From contig CM066302.1 of the NCBI GenBank assembly GCA_033807695.1, positions 186,001-250,000 of the forward strand: a stretch of DNA of 64,000 bases, in the 5' to 3' direction. Under the pieces are notes generated by a model, which was not told where the DNA came from, ran no database searches, and worked only from the letters and a program-made list of their open reading frames with translations. This document shows, piece after piece, positions 9,717-21,013 of this stretch. A program made the position numbers and the translations under genes. The first letter of the stretch is position 1. The number at the start of each line of letters is the position of its first letter. The stretch comes from Daedaleopsis sinensis (lineage: Eukaryota > Basidiomycota > Agaricomycetes > Polyporales > Polyporaceae).

Positions 9717-11395
9717 GAATTCGAAGTCGTCAACGGCTGCAGATTTGATGCCCTTCTTCGCGAGTTTGGCCCGGGCTCGATCTTCTCGCTCGGCCGCCTT
9801 TGCGGAAACCTTGGCCTTGCCTTTGCCCTTGCCCTTGCCCTTGCCCTTGCCACGACGCGGCTTGGGCGGAGGATCCGATTCTACCGCCGGGTGGTCGTTG
9901 TCCATGTCGACGTTCTCGGGGAAGGCTCGCCCTTTGGGCGGGCGGGCTCGCTTGTGAGGGTTATTTCGCTTCTGGACGGCGTCCTCGCTGAGCTGAGCCC
10001 CGTACATCGCCTGGACGCGATCACCTTGCTTGTTCAGAATGTGAGTAAACTGGAAACGGTCATCGGCATTACGAGCAGTGTCCTGCATGTCATGAAGACA
10101 TTCCCACAAGGGACCCATGTTGTCGGTGTTCATGTGGTTGGGGTCGGCCCAGGTGAACTGCCGCGTGAAGCCGTCGAGCACGAAGTAATCTCCCGGTCTT
10201 GCGGCTACCTCCCGCCAAGGCACTTTGATCAGACTCGTTTGGCCCTTCCCGGATACGAGGCCCCAGGCCTGTGCTGTGTCGGACGTCAACACCCGAACCG
10301 GTTACGTTGTGTCGGTTACTCACTGTAAAGTTCGGAGAAGTATGCGTGCACAACCTTCTGCCGAATACCGTTCCCGACGATGTCCTTCCCGTTATGTTGC
10401 CGAGGCAGGATGGGCCATCCGAGATCGGTCCATTGAAGCATACTCGCACCTGGTTTGGCGACGGGGGCCAACTTGTCATCTTCGCTGTCGTCGGAAGGCT
10501 CAGGGACCAATAGCTTCATCGCGTACGTGCTGACTGCGTGGGTCATACCCTCCACAGCCTTCTTGTACAACGTTTCGAAGGGCTTGATATTTTCTGGGCC
10601 CATGAGCAGGCTCGTGTCATACCTGATTTAAATCAGTGCACGTCCCAGAGGTTATGTGACGGAGAGTGCTACTTACGTGACGACTTGCAGCTGACCCTGG
10701 TCGTCGAGGTAGCACCACACTTGCCAGTGAAACGCCCGAAACTGGTCCCAGAAAACCTTGGTAGCAGCACGGCTGTAACGCGGGCCTCTGACTTGGGCAG
10801 CTCTGTGATCGGGTAAGATCAACTACTCCAGAGTCATGGATGATTGACTAGGAAAGGGTACTTTGCAAGAACCTCTTTGGGCGGGCCGTTGTCCGTCCAG
10901 ACCTTTGCTTTGGCCTTGTACTCAGCTTTCGTTTCATCCGAGAGCTCGTTGAACAGTTGGCTGCGAGCTATCATAAGGGCAGCGATGGCCTTCTTTTGCT
11001 CGGTCTCCATGATAAGCTGCTGGCGTTCGGCAACGTCGTCCGCGTTCTCGGGTGAGTCATTGAAGACTTGCTGAGCCGTCCAGCTCGCCCGATACTCATC
11101 CGGGGTCCTCTTCTCGGCAGATTGTATCCGGCCGTTCATGAACTCGCGGATGTTCTGAGAAGATAGTTTGGTTCCCGCACGATCTCCCAGATGGGTTAAC
11201 AACACCACTCACCAAGGCCAGAAAGCCGGCGGCGTATCCGCGAGGGTCGTCGTCATTTCGCTCTTTCAGGAAACGGTGGGCGCATTCCAACCGAGTTTTT
11301 TTCCGCTCTGAGGTGCTCTGAGTGATGTAGTCTTCGAGGACGTGCTCAATGAGGTACTCTCCCTCCGCTTGAGTGACAGCAAGTGGGTGGGACAT
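7636..11395 (-). CDS. Gene C: large HMG-like, repeat-rich RGG protein of the KDZ element
   Basis: Six exons (11395-11213, 11154-10862, 10802-10677, 10622-10324, 10273-9285, 9204-7636) join in frame to 1,152 residues. The region around residues 120-175 reads FNELSDETKAEYKAKAKVW followed by FWDQFRAFHW, which resembles the last helices of an HMG-box; this is a weak match. A globular part follows (PWREVAARPGDYFVLDGF). Next are a lysine/glycine run (GKGKGKGKGKGK), an Asp run encoded by a GTC/GAC repeat (about 9680-9715), a second folded segment (WRHM joined to TYPDWPGW), about ten 12-residue APGPSGGAGSHP-type repeats (DNA about 8400-8790), five 33-residue basic/acidic repeats (RKTRAGGRGRAARVPEERAA; DNA about 7880-8290) and an RGG-rich tail. 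A chromatin or nucleic-acid binding role is inferred. It diverges from the TET gene. Confidence 0.75.
7880..8790. repeat. Coding minisatellites (99-base and 36-base units) in gene C
   Basis: Two adjacent in-frame arrays are present: five 99-base units at about 7880-8290 and about ten 36-base units at about 8400-8790. Both keep the reading frame open, so their copy number can vary without breaking the protein. Confidence 0.8.
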
Positions 11396-11792
11396 GGCGC
11401 AAGAGTGACAAGGGAGTATCGTGAGCAGAGATTTATTGAGGGCACTTGAAGTCTGTGTTGTGTTTTCCTACACCGAGGTACCCTCCTTCATCCATCCGGA
11501 CCCCACCCGAGCTGCCCACGCTTAGCTGCGTCTTGGACACACCTGCAGTCTCTCTCATCCGATAAAGGCCTCGGATAGATGGACGGGATGGGCTTAGGTC
11601 AAACGAACGCAGCACCGATGATATCGGCTGTATACTCAGAAATGAGACTCTAACCAAAATAGTAGGATGGGCGTGAATTTTGCTAGCCGAGATTTGATGC
11701 TAGCCGACAGTCGATTGCCGACCATCCGAACACGTTACGTCAAGTCTCCAGCATGCACGAAGCTGCTGCCACGTCGCCGTTGTTTCCGAGCA
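11396..11792. promoter_or_regulatory. Divergent promoter region between gene C and the TET/JBP gene
   Basis: This 397-base spacer lies between the divergent starts of gene C and the dioxygenase. It includes AT-rich patches near 11425-11460 and 11640-11690. An upstream in-frame ATG at 11667 would lengthen the dioxygenase by 42 residues. I chose the ATG at 11793 because the added residues look like leader sequence. Confidence 0.4.
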
Positions 11793-13127
11793 ATGTCCTT
11801 CTCCGAGCAGCTATTTTTCCAACACCATGTTGCGGATCGCCTTCACACCCTATTCATCCGGAAACTACATCGGGTGCGCGCCGCCCTGCCTGAGGAGAGC
11901 CCGACGGATGACTTCAAACCGCTATGGTCTCAAGAGTTGGAGCGGGATTTGGATCATGCCGCAGATGTTCTAGTGGCTGCGTGGTGCTACCCAGGTGAGT
12001 TCCAATCGCACATGTCCAACACACGTGCAGCTCAACCCGTTTTCAATAAGTTACCATGGAATGGAATGCCGAAGATCTTCGCGCGTCCCTCGGATGCCGG
12101 GCCAGGGGCCTTGACTTGAATTTGGAGAACGAGCTTTTGAACATATTTTTACCTTTCTGTCCACCGGCAAAGGTCATTGCAAATGACCTCCCCTTGCTCC
12201 AAGTGCCTGCAATAGTGACGGATAACGTCGGCCACATCTTGATGTGGCACCTCCCAGGGATATTAAGACCTGGAAGGCAGGTAAGTCCCAGATCATCCAT
12301 CTGTCTCGTCGGATACATCCATACCATATACATTCATCAGCAACAAATTCTGGACGCTACCCGACATATCGAGACACGACTCCGGACCAGCAAGCCATCC
12401 GGGAAGGGCGGGAACAAGTGGAGAGAAGCTGGCCAGTTTTTCTCACCCGGACGAGAATGGCGTTCCGGGGCTTGGCTGGTGTGGCCCGCCGGATACCAGC
12501 TTGGCCATCAGGTAAGGCAATTTTATCCGAGCGCATGACGACATGTATCCGGCCTTGCTGACTTCATGCTCGGCTCAGACGGCCAAATTCCCCCCCGCAC
12601 CTAGCGCGTCATGGTACCATCCGAGCACCCTAGACTGGGCCCATGACAGCAAAGAATCAGGAGCCTTATTCAGCGCGTTGCTTAGGGTCGCCCACCCTGT
12701 GCAATATCAGGTTGGCTTTGAGACACTCTTCCGGGCAGCCGAACGGCATGAACAGGTAGCCGAGGCCATGAAGGCGTGGCCCATGGTTTACCATGCCCTG
12801 CACATTCTCTCTAATCGCCAATCGCCGTTCCATCGCGACATATCCTCCCAGCCGACATGGTTTGACCTTCTGATTACCCTTGGTTCCTACGAGCGTGCCC
12901 AGCTGGCCGCTAGGAACATTGGCATGCAGATATCATACAAGCCAGGTACCGCAGTGTTCCTATCCAGTTATCTCGTGCATCACGGGGTATCCGAAGTGCC
13001 ACCGGATAGGCTGTGCTATGCCTTTTTCATGTCCCGAGCACTGCACAAGAACATGGCACCGCCGGATGAGGCTAATGCAAAGTCCCAAGCGGCCGTGACT
13101 CCATGGATGACCAGAGACACTTACTAG
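11793..13127 (+). CDS. TET/JBP-family Fe(II)/2-oxoglutarate DNA dioxygenase
   Basis: Four exons (11793-11994, 12051-12280, 12341-12511, 12579-13127) join in frame to 383 residues. Enzymes of this family oxidise 5-methylcytosine in DNA to 5-hydroxymethyl-, formyl- and carboxylcytosine using Fe(II) and 2-oxoglutarate. The double-stranded beta-helix core is in the last exon. FHRD supplies the metal-binding H286 and D288, the LVHHGV motif supplies the distal histidine (about 336) and PDRLCYAFFM supplies the arginine (about 345) expected to bind 2-oxoglutarate. The N-terminal exons carry features of the fungal subfamily (AWCYPVTMEWN, GLDLNLENELL, ILMWHLPG). All expected catalytic residues are present, so it should be active. 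It lies 61 bases upstream of the KDZ transposase on the same strand and diverges from gene C. The second acceptor (AATAAG at 12050) is slightly unusual but is the one that keeps the frame. Confidence 0.88.
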
Positions 13128-13188
13128 CCAGTCCCTACACGTAGCTACCCATCTTGTATCCATCTCTACCCACTCTACGCCCTTCTGT

Positions 13189-16100
13189 ATGTCTCTACCC
13201 CGCCCCAAGACTATACATCCGGTTCAGAGGAGAGAGATAGTACCCAAGAAGTCAAGAAGAGGGACGACTTATGTGACCCGGGTGAAAAAAGGAGGAGCAA
13301 CCTCTGGTACCCCGGGTGGCGCACTTTCCAACCGCTCCAGTGCAAATTTGAGCACACCCGGTACGCCGACCGGCAGGGGAGCTTCGCCCTCCGGCAGCTT
13401 CGATTTTCAGATTGAGGAGCAGCCGAAGAAGAAGAACGTATGTTGCGGTATTGATATAATGCACTGCGTCGTTGACAGACCCGGGCCTATGCCAGACCCC
13501 GAACGAGTATCAAAGATCATGGCTGGCAGAATGCCGGAGCAAATATCTGAATGTGCTGTACCTGCAGGAGAATGGGAATGGTGGCCTATCATGCAGCTGT
13601 GGAGTCGCTGCTTCCTGGAGATGTATGGACTGTTTCGGCACTCCAAACCTGTGTTACTCCTGCTGCCGGGATGCACACTCTCAGCATCCGTTCCATAGGG
13701 TAGAAGCCTGGACGGGCACCCATTACAAAGCCGCGTCTCTACGCAATGTCGGGCTGACGTTGCATCTCGGACATGGGGGCCAACCCTGTCCCTGTCGACG
13801 GTTCAACTTCGTCGGCCCACCGTCACCGACATCTACCCCCCGCACGAACAAACCACCCGAACTCCACCCTCAAGCCTCGCCCACCGCCCGAGTAGCCAAC
13901 GAGCTGTTCCGCGAAGCCCACGGTAGCCAAAGCCCTTTGCCCGTGTTGTTTTCGCTCGTCGGGAGCGTCAAATCATCAACTGACACACCGCGAACGACGC
14001 GATCTCTACCGCGGCTTCGCCTAGCCTCCAGCCCGCAGGGACCGGACTACAACTCGCAGCAGTCTAGCTCCCCATCGACTGCTTTCAGTTCCAGCTTGTC
14101 GCGACCGCTATCTCCCTCGTCAGCACCACCCGAATCCCCGTACAGCGAATCTGTGGCCGGGAACACTCCATTGTCCACGGCTCCTAATACTCCGACTTTC
14201 CGGGCAGGCCAGCTTGCGCCTGGTCGAACCAAGAGGACGTGGGATGACTCGGATTCTATGTCTGCAGAATCCGTGTTCCGCAAACGACTCCGGATGGCTG
14301 CGACTGAGCCGGATGCCCCGGTAGCCCCAGAAGAAGCCGACGAAGCAAGCGATGGTGAATGGGAAGACGACAACCCAACTGATCCCGTCAGCAAGGAGCT
14401 TGAGGATGAGGGCTATACGGTAGAGAAGGAAGACCGCGAGCACATGCCCGGAGATAAAGAGCAAACTGGGGCGATCCCCGTCGCAACCACCCGCCGGGTG
14501 GTCAGCTCCCAAATGATGGTTATCGTCGACACGACCGGCATTCACGAGCTACCCGTAGCTCCATGTCTATGTCCCACCGCGAAAGCGATCGACATCCAAC
14601 TTCTGACTCTGGGTCTTTATCCAGCCACCCAGCGGCGACCAAAGACTGCTTTCACCACGCGCTGCTTGGACGATGTGCTCTTGACCAACAAGGAATGTCG
14701 AACCGCCGTAATGAACTACTATAACCGGCTGAGGCGTCTCACCAACGACATCTTCCCCCATACTGTCCCGGTATGCGATCTCACCGAAAATTCCAACACA
14801 CTACTAAACTTTCATCAGGATCGCTACCGAGACATGTTGAGGGTATCCCGACAGTGGCGAAATCTCAAGGGAAGGAAGTTTCATGGGATAGGGTATCCGG
14901 ATGCACCCGAGCCTGGGCCGGGAGGGCTGGCAATCTTTTGTCCGGCCTGTCCGAGGCCAGGAGTCAATATGCCGGAAGGATGGGAGCAGGATAGGCTGCC
15001 GTATGTCGCTCCTTGCTCATACTAGCAATGCGACTAACTATAATGCTAGGTGGAAGCATCGTGCATCTATGATTATGGATGGGAACTTTACTGCTCAACA
15101 CCGCAAAATGAAGAATCCGGAGGACGATGTTCGCTTTGCCGACGGACATGGCTTTATGGTAGAAGACGCCCCTTACCGAGAGCACTTGAAGACGGCCTTC
15201 CGCCGGAGACAGGTGCGTACGCTGCATATCCGTGAACACCCGAATATTATCTGACCATAGAGGGAGCAGCAACTCACCTGCCATGACCACCGCGCTGTAC
15301 TCTCTGCGTCAGCCGTCCGACCGGGGCTGGAGTCTACTGGTATCGGCGCCGTCGCATGTAGCCGGCATGGGTTTTTCTATCCGCGCTGTGTGGTGAACTT
15401 TGAGAAAGGCGAAGGGTAGGTGGAGTTCAATCCTGGGACGCCATACGAACGTACTGACAACTAATAGCCAAGGGAACATGGACTACGCCTTTTATCAAGC
15501 GATGTTGTTCATATACGGCATCACCATGATATTGTTGTTCTACGACATCTACTGTTTTTACTGCCGTCACCTTTGGGAGAGGTTTGACAAGAGTCCCGGG
15601 CTATCAATGCCAGAACATCTTCAAGTGGATGGAGGGATCGATCAATTTCATGTTCATGGCCATGTCAAGGAATGCTACCCTCGCTACTCACCGAATTTCA
15701 TTGCCGGCGCAGGCATTCAGACCGCCGACATCATCGAAACTCTGTGGGTCAAGACCAATCAGATTGCCGACAGTACTCGAGGAATGTCCAGCGCACACAG
15801 ACAGGAAAGCATCGACGACATCATGAACGACTCCAATTGGACCAAGTTGACACGTCACAGTACGGACTTTCCCCCTTGTATTATATCCCGGTAGAGCTGA
15901 CTCTCCATCGGCAGCCGCTTATTTAGTAAAGAAGTGGAAAGCTGCTTGTGCCGAATACGAGCCGGCAAAGGTGGCCCTGGAAGAGGTGACTCCTCAGTCT
16001 AACCCGGAGGCGGTTGCTGGATGGAAGACCCTTGCCGAACAAGCAGCAGCCGCTCGCCGGGATAACATCGAGATGATGGATATATATGACGTTCAATCTT

Positions 16101-17462
16101 CCAAAAGTGAGTGCACACACGGATGCTTGCTACATTTCTCATTGATTTGTGTCCAACAGTTCCAACCAAAGCGGATATCGCATTGGAGTTAACCCGGGAA
16201 GAAAACCAGGGACGGCGCGGGTATACTAAGGGGGCAGCCGGCTGGATACTTTCCGGTCTCAAGATTGAAGAACAACGGTAAGAATGGAGCTGAGAGGGTG
16301 TGATACCTGTAGACAGTACTGATGAGGACCATACAGCTTGTTGGTAGCCGCGAAGGCGAGAACCATCAATGCAAACTCCCCAACACCAGAAAGGTTGACA
16401 TTGGAGCAAATGAGGAGTCGCCTGCTGACCGACATCACAAAGTTTCACCGCCAAGCATCCAAGTTTGTCCCAGCATCAGTCGTCAGCGAGGCCATTGCAC
16501 GAGCTCCCCTCGGAAGTCCAATAGGGCCCGGCTGGGACAGGCTCGATGACGATCCGACGGGAGAACAGGAAACAACACTGGGGTCGCGACCACCATCGCC
16601 CGACGACGACATCCCGGAAGCGGATACCGCAACCCCAAGGGATATCTCTCAGGCACCACCCGAACGACTGACCATCTGCTTACCTTCTCACCTCGGCATC
16701 AACGTCTGCACCACTCACAAACTGAACAAGTTGGTAGAAGCCGAGCGAAAACTTCGTGTTGGCCAGATGAACGACGCGCTTCATCGGGTCCGGGTAGCCG
16801 TCGGATACAAGTCTGTTCTCTATCGCACATCGGTTCGCCACTCGGGCACACACCGTCAAAAACTCCGCAGCTTCGACGACGTTCATCTCGTTCAAGCCGA
16901 TGTGCTTGCCAGTGCTCGGCTGTACACTGCGGCTCGGGACTCGTATACCAAACTCTACAAGCGTGGCAAGCCCGACGACGATGCTGAGCTAGCAACGAGT
17001 CTCGACAAATACAAGGTGCTGGAGAAGGCGGATCTCAAGGCCAATACTGCGCTCATCGAGCACAGCGTTCGTGGAGTTAGCCGGGAACATTTACCCTGGT
17101 TCTGGGGTCTGGGGATGGACGCAGCCTCCCGGGATGAGGGATGGTCGGGAGAGCGTAAGCACTTCGGCTGAGATATAGAAATATCCCATCGCTAATGCTA
17201 CACAGTCGCCAGAGTGATATGGCTGCGGGCACATGCCCGTCACATACGTCTTCAAGAGGAGATTGTTCTACTTCTAACCGAGATGGAGAAGACATCCGCG
17301 ACCTTCCACCATGAGGAGACAAGATGGAGGGGTCGGGAAGCATCAAGCTACCGGGGGTGGGCGGCTCGCCAGGCGACCCTATGGGGAGATTTGCGAAGCC
17401 ATGCAGATACTGAGTTTGCTTCTGTTAAGCTGCTGTACCCTCCACCTGATGTGACCCTCTAA
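13189..17462 (+). CDS. KDZ-family transposase with CxC2-like cysteine cluster
   Basis: About nine exons (roughly 13189-13445, 13480-15000, 15050-15212, 15261-15415, 15468-15855, 15915-16106, 16160-16277, 16337-17154, 17206-17462) give a protein of about 1,280 residues. The N-terminus is basic and low-complexity. A cysteine/histidine cluster follows (CSCGVAASWRCMDC, LCYSCCRDAHSQHPFH), as in the CxC2 domain fused to KDZ transposases. The RNase H-like catalytic core is marked by MDGNF (about 15075), FYDIYC (about 15540) with IDQFHVHGH, and a GIQTADIIETLW segment (about 15712) with the probable acidic triad. The C-terminal part is helical, ending in RVIWLRAHARHIRLQEE, typical of the family. It would cut and rejoin DNA at the terminal repeats. 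The first intron phase and the donor after WTKL (about 15855) are uncertain. I see no stop or frameshift that cannot be explained by an intron. Confidence 0.88.
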
Positions 17463-17852
17463 CCATTAGAATGTAACAATTTGCGAGCTATTCAACGGTG
17501 GTCCTGCTTCAATTTTGGGCCGGCTAAGTAATCCCGCAACTGTATCCGATCCGGGTGCCTAAGAGGCAACACAATAGTATTCGATCGAGGCGTGACAGTG
17601 GGTACTCGAACCGTCCGATCCGGGTGCTCGAGTGGGTACTCGAACCGTCCGATCCGGGTGCTCGAGCGGGTACTCGAACCGTCCGATCCGGGTGCTCGAG
17701 CGGGTACTCAGCCCACAGGATCTGCGTGCGCGAGTGGTAAGAGACTTGAGCATATATCAGCCGATGGGATGAATTGGAATGCGCGCGGATATCACGCAAG
17801 CTACTACCAAGCAGTATTACAGACAGTGATACATCAGGGAAACTACAAACAT
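17463..17852. other. Convergent 3' spacer between KDZ transposase and gene D
   Basis: No gene lies here. The spacer holds the 34-base repeat array at 17600-17735 and the likely 3' ends of two converging transcripts. Confidence 0.5.
17600..17735. repeat. 34-base tandem repeat with GATCCGGGTGCTCGAG core
   Basis: Three near-perfect units start at 17600, 17634 and 17668, each containing GGGTACTCGAACCGTCCGAT followed by CCGGGTGCTCGAG and one variable base. A fourth, diverged unit starts at 17702. The core resembles the GATCCGG motifs of the subterminal arrays. Confidence 0.9.
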
Positions 17853-18565
17853 TTATTCAGATTCGTCATCGTGAACGATGAGGGCATCTAGATCAGACTG
17901 ATGTATAGTCATTGGCCGTGGCTGCGAGTACTCCTTAAAATGGTGAACGATAGAAAAGTTAACAAGTGACGTACCACGAGACTGTCCCCAGACGTCCACC
18001 ATGATGGCTTCGGAATACCATCGGTGTCTGTCCATGTCCACCACACAGGGCCCAATTTCCGGGCACCTGCGGATAGGTCGCCGTAGGATTGCTGCACCAT
18101 GAAATCCCGCGCGCCTTGCATCCGAATTTGCGATATACTGGCAATGTTGACGCGAAGTCGCATACCGTACCACTCGGTTTGCTCGAGCACTATCGCCATC
18201 GGCGACGGCGGTCTATCCGGCGGGTGGATTTGGGATAGAGTGACGGCCACGCCATAGCTGTACGCTGCTATCCACTGCAACCCTTGGTTAGCGCGCGGTA
18301 TAAGGGAAAGGGAACGCAAGTGAGTTTTCACCAGCTCGCGACCGATGCCATGGGCGAATCTCGCAGTATCCGCCGTACTCGGGTTCAGGATGCGTTTGTA
18401 GGCCAGGAGCGCCTCCTGCATCCTCCAGCCGAGGAGGTCGAGCTCGGAATCAGCGGAAGTCTTGACTAGGTCCCGGTGGGTGGGTACAGTCGCTTGTTCT
18501 AGTGACTCTAGGGTTGGGAGCTGGGGAGCGCCGGATACACCGGATGGGTCGTTCGGCTGCGACAT
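17853..18565 (-). CDS. Gene D: unidentified 223-residue protein of the KDZ element
   Basis: Two exons (18565-17975 and 17933-17853) join in frame. The start MSQPNDPSGVSGAP was chosen because the upstream reading frame lacks other protein character. The protein is helical in the middle (ELDLLGWRMQEALLAYKRIL) and aromatic near the end (KLGPVWWTWTDTDG), with an acidic tail ending HDDESE. I do not recognise a family and will not guess a function. It lies between the 34-base array and the right subterminal repeats and converges on the transposase, so it belongs to the element. The frame is open through 223 codons with a well-formed 41-base intron, which supports a real gene. Confidence 0.65.
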
Positions 18566-19723
18566 GGCGGGAGAGTGCAAGCAGGCAGTGGCGCGACCAT
18601 TGATACTTATGTGCCGAGTTTGCGAGTTTGCGCTATTGTACCTGGAACAATAGGCGACTTGCCGGCTGACTAGACGCCCGGTTGTTCCGTTATTGTTCCC
18701 CATGTCAGGGAGTCCAGACCCAGGCTCCTCACCTGGGCTCCGCCGACGTTGTCCACATCCGAGAGGTTTCCGGAGCCAGGGGTGCTGAAGGTTAGCAAGC
18801 TGCGACACAATGTTGGAAGCAAGGCAGCCGGGAAAAGACAAATGTGCCGGATGCTGGGTGCGTGGAAATATTCGTTCGGGTGACCGAAATGGGAACGCGG
18901 GGAGTCAGATCGAGTCGCGCGTGCGGGTATCTATGTGTTCGGATCGGATAGACTGACCGGCAGTAGACCTATGCAGAGGTGACTCGCAAGCTGCTGGCAA
19001 TGGATGCGAGGCAGCCCGGAGACGACAAATCATTGCCGGATGCTGGGCGCGCGGAGATATTCGTTCGGGTGACCAAAATGGGAACACGGGGAGGCGGATC
19101 GAGTCGCGCATGCGGGTATGTATGTGTTCGGATCGAACAAGCTGAGATAAGTGTGGTAGTAGCTCCAGTACTTTACACTCAGCTGTACAGCCGGTTTGAA
19201 CATGTGTAGACAAGCTATTGTAATCCAAATAGCCACTTGAGGTTGTATTTGTCCCTGAGATGCCGGATAGTCGTAGTAGATTGGTCCCCAGTCATCTACT
19301 ACTACGTTGACACAAGCCGAGCTATTTGCTTCTGACCCGGGAAATAACATGTAACAGCATTTCCCTAGCTGTGGAAAGCTATAAGAACATATAGGATCAA
19401 GTACTGGAGGGATTCATGTGACAACGGGTAGGTACGGATACCATGCTCCCGAGGTCCGCTTTGACCTGTGCTCGTCATACTATAAGTGAAAGGTTAAACA
19501 ATTGGTATAAAGGTTATATGAGCCACTAAGGGACTAATTAGAAGGGTATAGCGTAGCAAGAGAGCCGGGACCGCTACACTGTAGGTCCAATTCAAGGCTC
19601 CAGAGGTCGCAGGCAATAAGGCAGGGTACCCGGAAGTCACTCCGGATACCCCCCCGGATCGAACAGTAAATATGGTATATATGACCCCACCCCGATCCAT
19701 CCGCTCGGAAAGGTAAATAGGTT
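18566..19723. repeat. Right subterminal region with 189-base tandem repeat
   Basis: Two copies of a 189-base unit begin near 18815 and 19004 and share GATATTCGTTCGGGTGACC-like and ATGTGTTCGGATCG motifs. The second copy contains the reverse complement (19094-19111) of the 18-base motif found in the left 285-base units. The remainder (19150-19723) has no gene but further GATC/CCGGAT-rich stretches. Confidence 0.8.
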
Positions 19724-19828
19724 GGTTCGATCGAGTCAGATCGGCCCGCTAAAATGGCCATAAGTCAATCATATTGGGTAGCTATAATGTAATATGTTTA
19801 CTGAGCTATGTGGATGGTCACCGTGCAC
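19724..19828 (-). repeat. Right terminal inverted repeat of the KDZ element
   Basis: This is the reverse-complement partner of 909-1011. It carries the same blocks in the opposite order: GGTTCGATCGAGTC, CCGCTAAAATGG, AGTCAATCATATTGGG, TTACTGA and CCGTGCAC. It sits just outside the right subterminal repeats. No protein-coding signal spans it. Confidence 0.85.
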
Positions 19829-21013
19829 TCGCCGCCCGCGAAGAGGTGGCGACAGGGGAGGTCAACTTCGCGCGAAGACGAGAGACAAAGAAGGCATCCA
19901 GACGACGGCTCGTCGTCCCCAGTATTCAGTCAGGGGAGTAAGGGCGGCCCACCGGCGTCCCCAACCGCAAGAGCTGGATAAGCAACGTTACTATCCTGAT
20001 TCCGTTTCCAGAAAATTCGTGAACCGCTTCTCGAGTCGCTGCATGGGCTCTCCAGAAAGCAAACAGTGTCTCGGCCACACTCATCTTCTCGGGGTGGGCG
20101 GAGGATGACGATCGGGGGCGTATCCTGTAGCCGTCGCAGCCCACTGATGGTCCAATTGCCCCAGCTCTAACATGGCAACGTCCTCGAATTGGAGCGTCTT
20201 ACCAAACCCCCATCCATTGCAGTGTCGAATACCAACAGCCGGAAGCTGACCTTATTGGCTATGGGGTGCTTGAGTGAGATGTAGACGCGATTAGCACACT
20301 TCGGTGCGTCACAGTCATACTAGAACTTGAGCGCATGACGGTTTTCGAAATCGGCGTGCTTCGAACGAGTCGTTTTCTGGAGGGGACAACAAGTTCCTGC
20401 AGCGTTGTCGTGGAGTATTTATTCTGTCGCGACAGTGATCAGCACCGCGTGCATTCGCTGGTCTGGATGACTCAGGAGTGAATGAACGTTGTCGCGCATA
20501 TGACGACGGAAATTCAGCGTGGCACCAGAGTCATTGAAACCGCAGTCAAGACTGAGACCGACGTGATGTCGGACATGATAGAGCATACACGACCATCTCG
20601 ACAGTAGGGCACTTAGAACGGGACGGAATACTCACCTCTTTCTTCTTGCCATTCTGCTATACATCCGCTGATGATTTCTGGAGTGAGGACATCCTCGCTC
20701 TTCTCAGCCCATGCTTTGGATTTGGCCGTTGGAGAGGTATGCAAGATGATGAGAATCCGAAAGCTGGCGGGCGTGTGAGCACGTCGTGTGACAGCAAATG
20801 GCTGGGAATAGATTCACCGAAATATACCGACACCCGCAACTGCGGATATACTAGTCGCGGTCGCTGCGTGGCCTCTTCGTGAGGGCGAAGTGCCAGGGTC
20901 TGATGCAGTGACCTCCAACTACACTTCCTGCGCACGAGTGGACATGCCTTGAGCCTGCACTGGGTGGTCGGTCAGAGCGAGACATGCGGACCTTCGCGTA
21001 GTGTGATACCGGT
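19829..21013. other. Right flank of the transposon, no supported gene
   Basis: Short ORFs occur on both strands. A minus-strand stretch near 20300-20240 reads YDCDAPKCANRVYISLKHP, which looks coding but has no clear exon context or family. It may be a decayed gene piece. Confidence 0.3.

Larger units (their letters stand above)
909..19828. mobile_element. Complete KDZ (Kyakuja/Dileera/Zisupton-type) DNA transposon with TET/JBP and four further genes
   Basis: The element is delimited by imperfect terminal inverted repeats and contains a KDZ transposase (13189-17462), a TET/JBP dioxygenase (11793-13127) and four other multi-exon or long open genes, all of which read open. KDZ transposons carrying or neighbouring TET/JBP genes are known from mushroom-forming fungi. 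The gene order is A(-), B(+), C(-), TET(+), KDZ(+), D(-), so two divergent pairs share promoters and one convergent pair ends at a 34-base repeat array. Subterminal repeat arrays lie at both ends. An unambiguous target duplication was not found, so the exact outer bases could be 909/19828 or 933/19803 (the CAGTAA position). Intact reading frames suggest recent or present activity; this is inferred, not shown. Confidence 0.85.

Noticed and set aside
17600..17735. CRISPR-like array of 34-base repeats
   Set aside because: Units abut without spacers and the genome is fungal.
18566..18841. N-terminal extension of gene D to 18841
   Set aside because: The added 92 residues look unordered; the ATG at 18565 starts the protein-like text.
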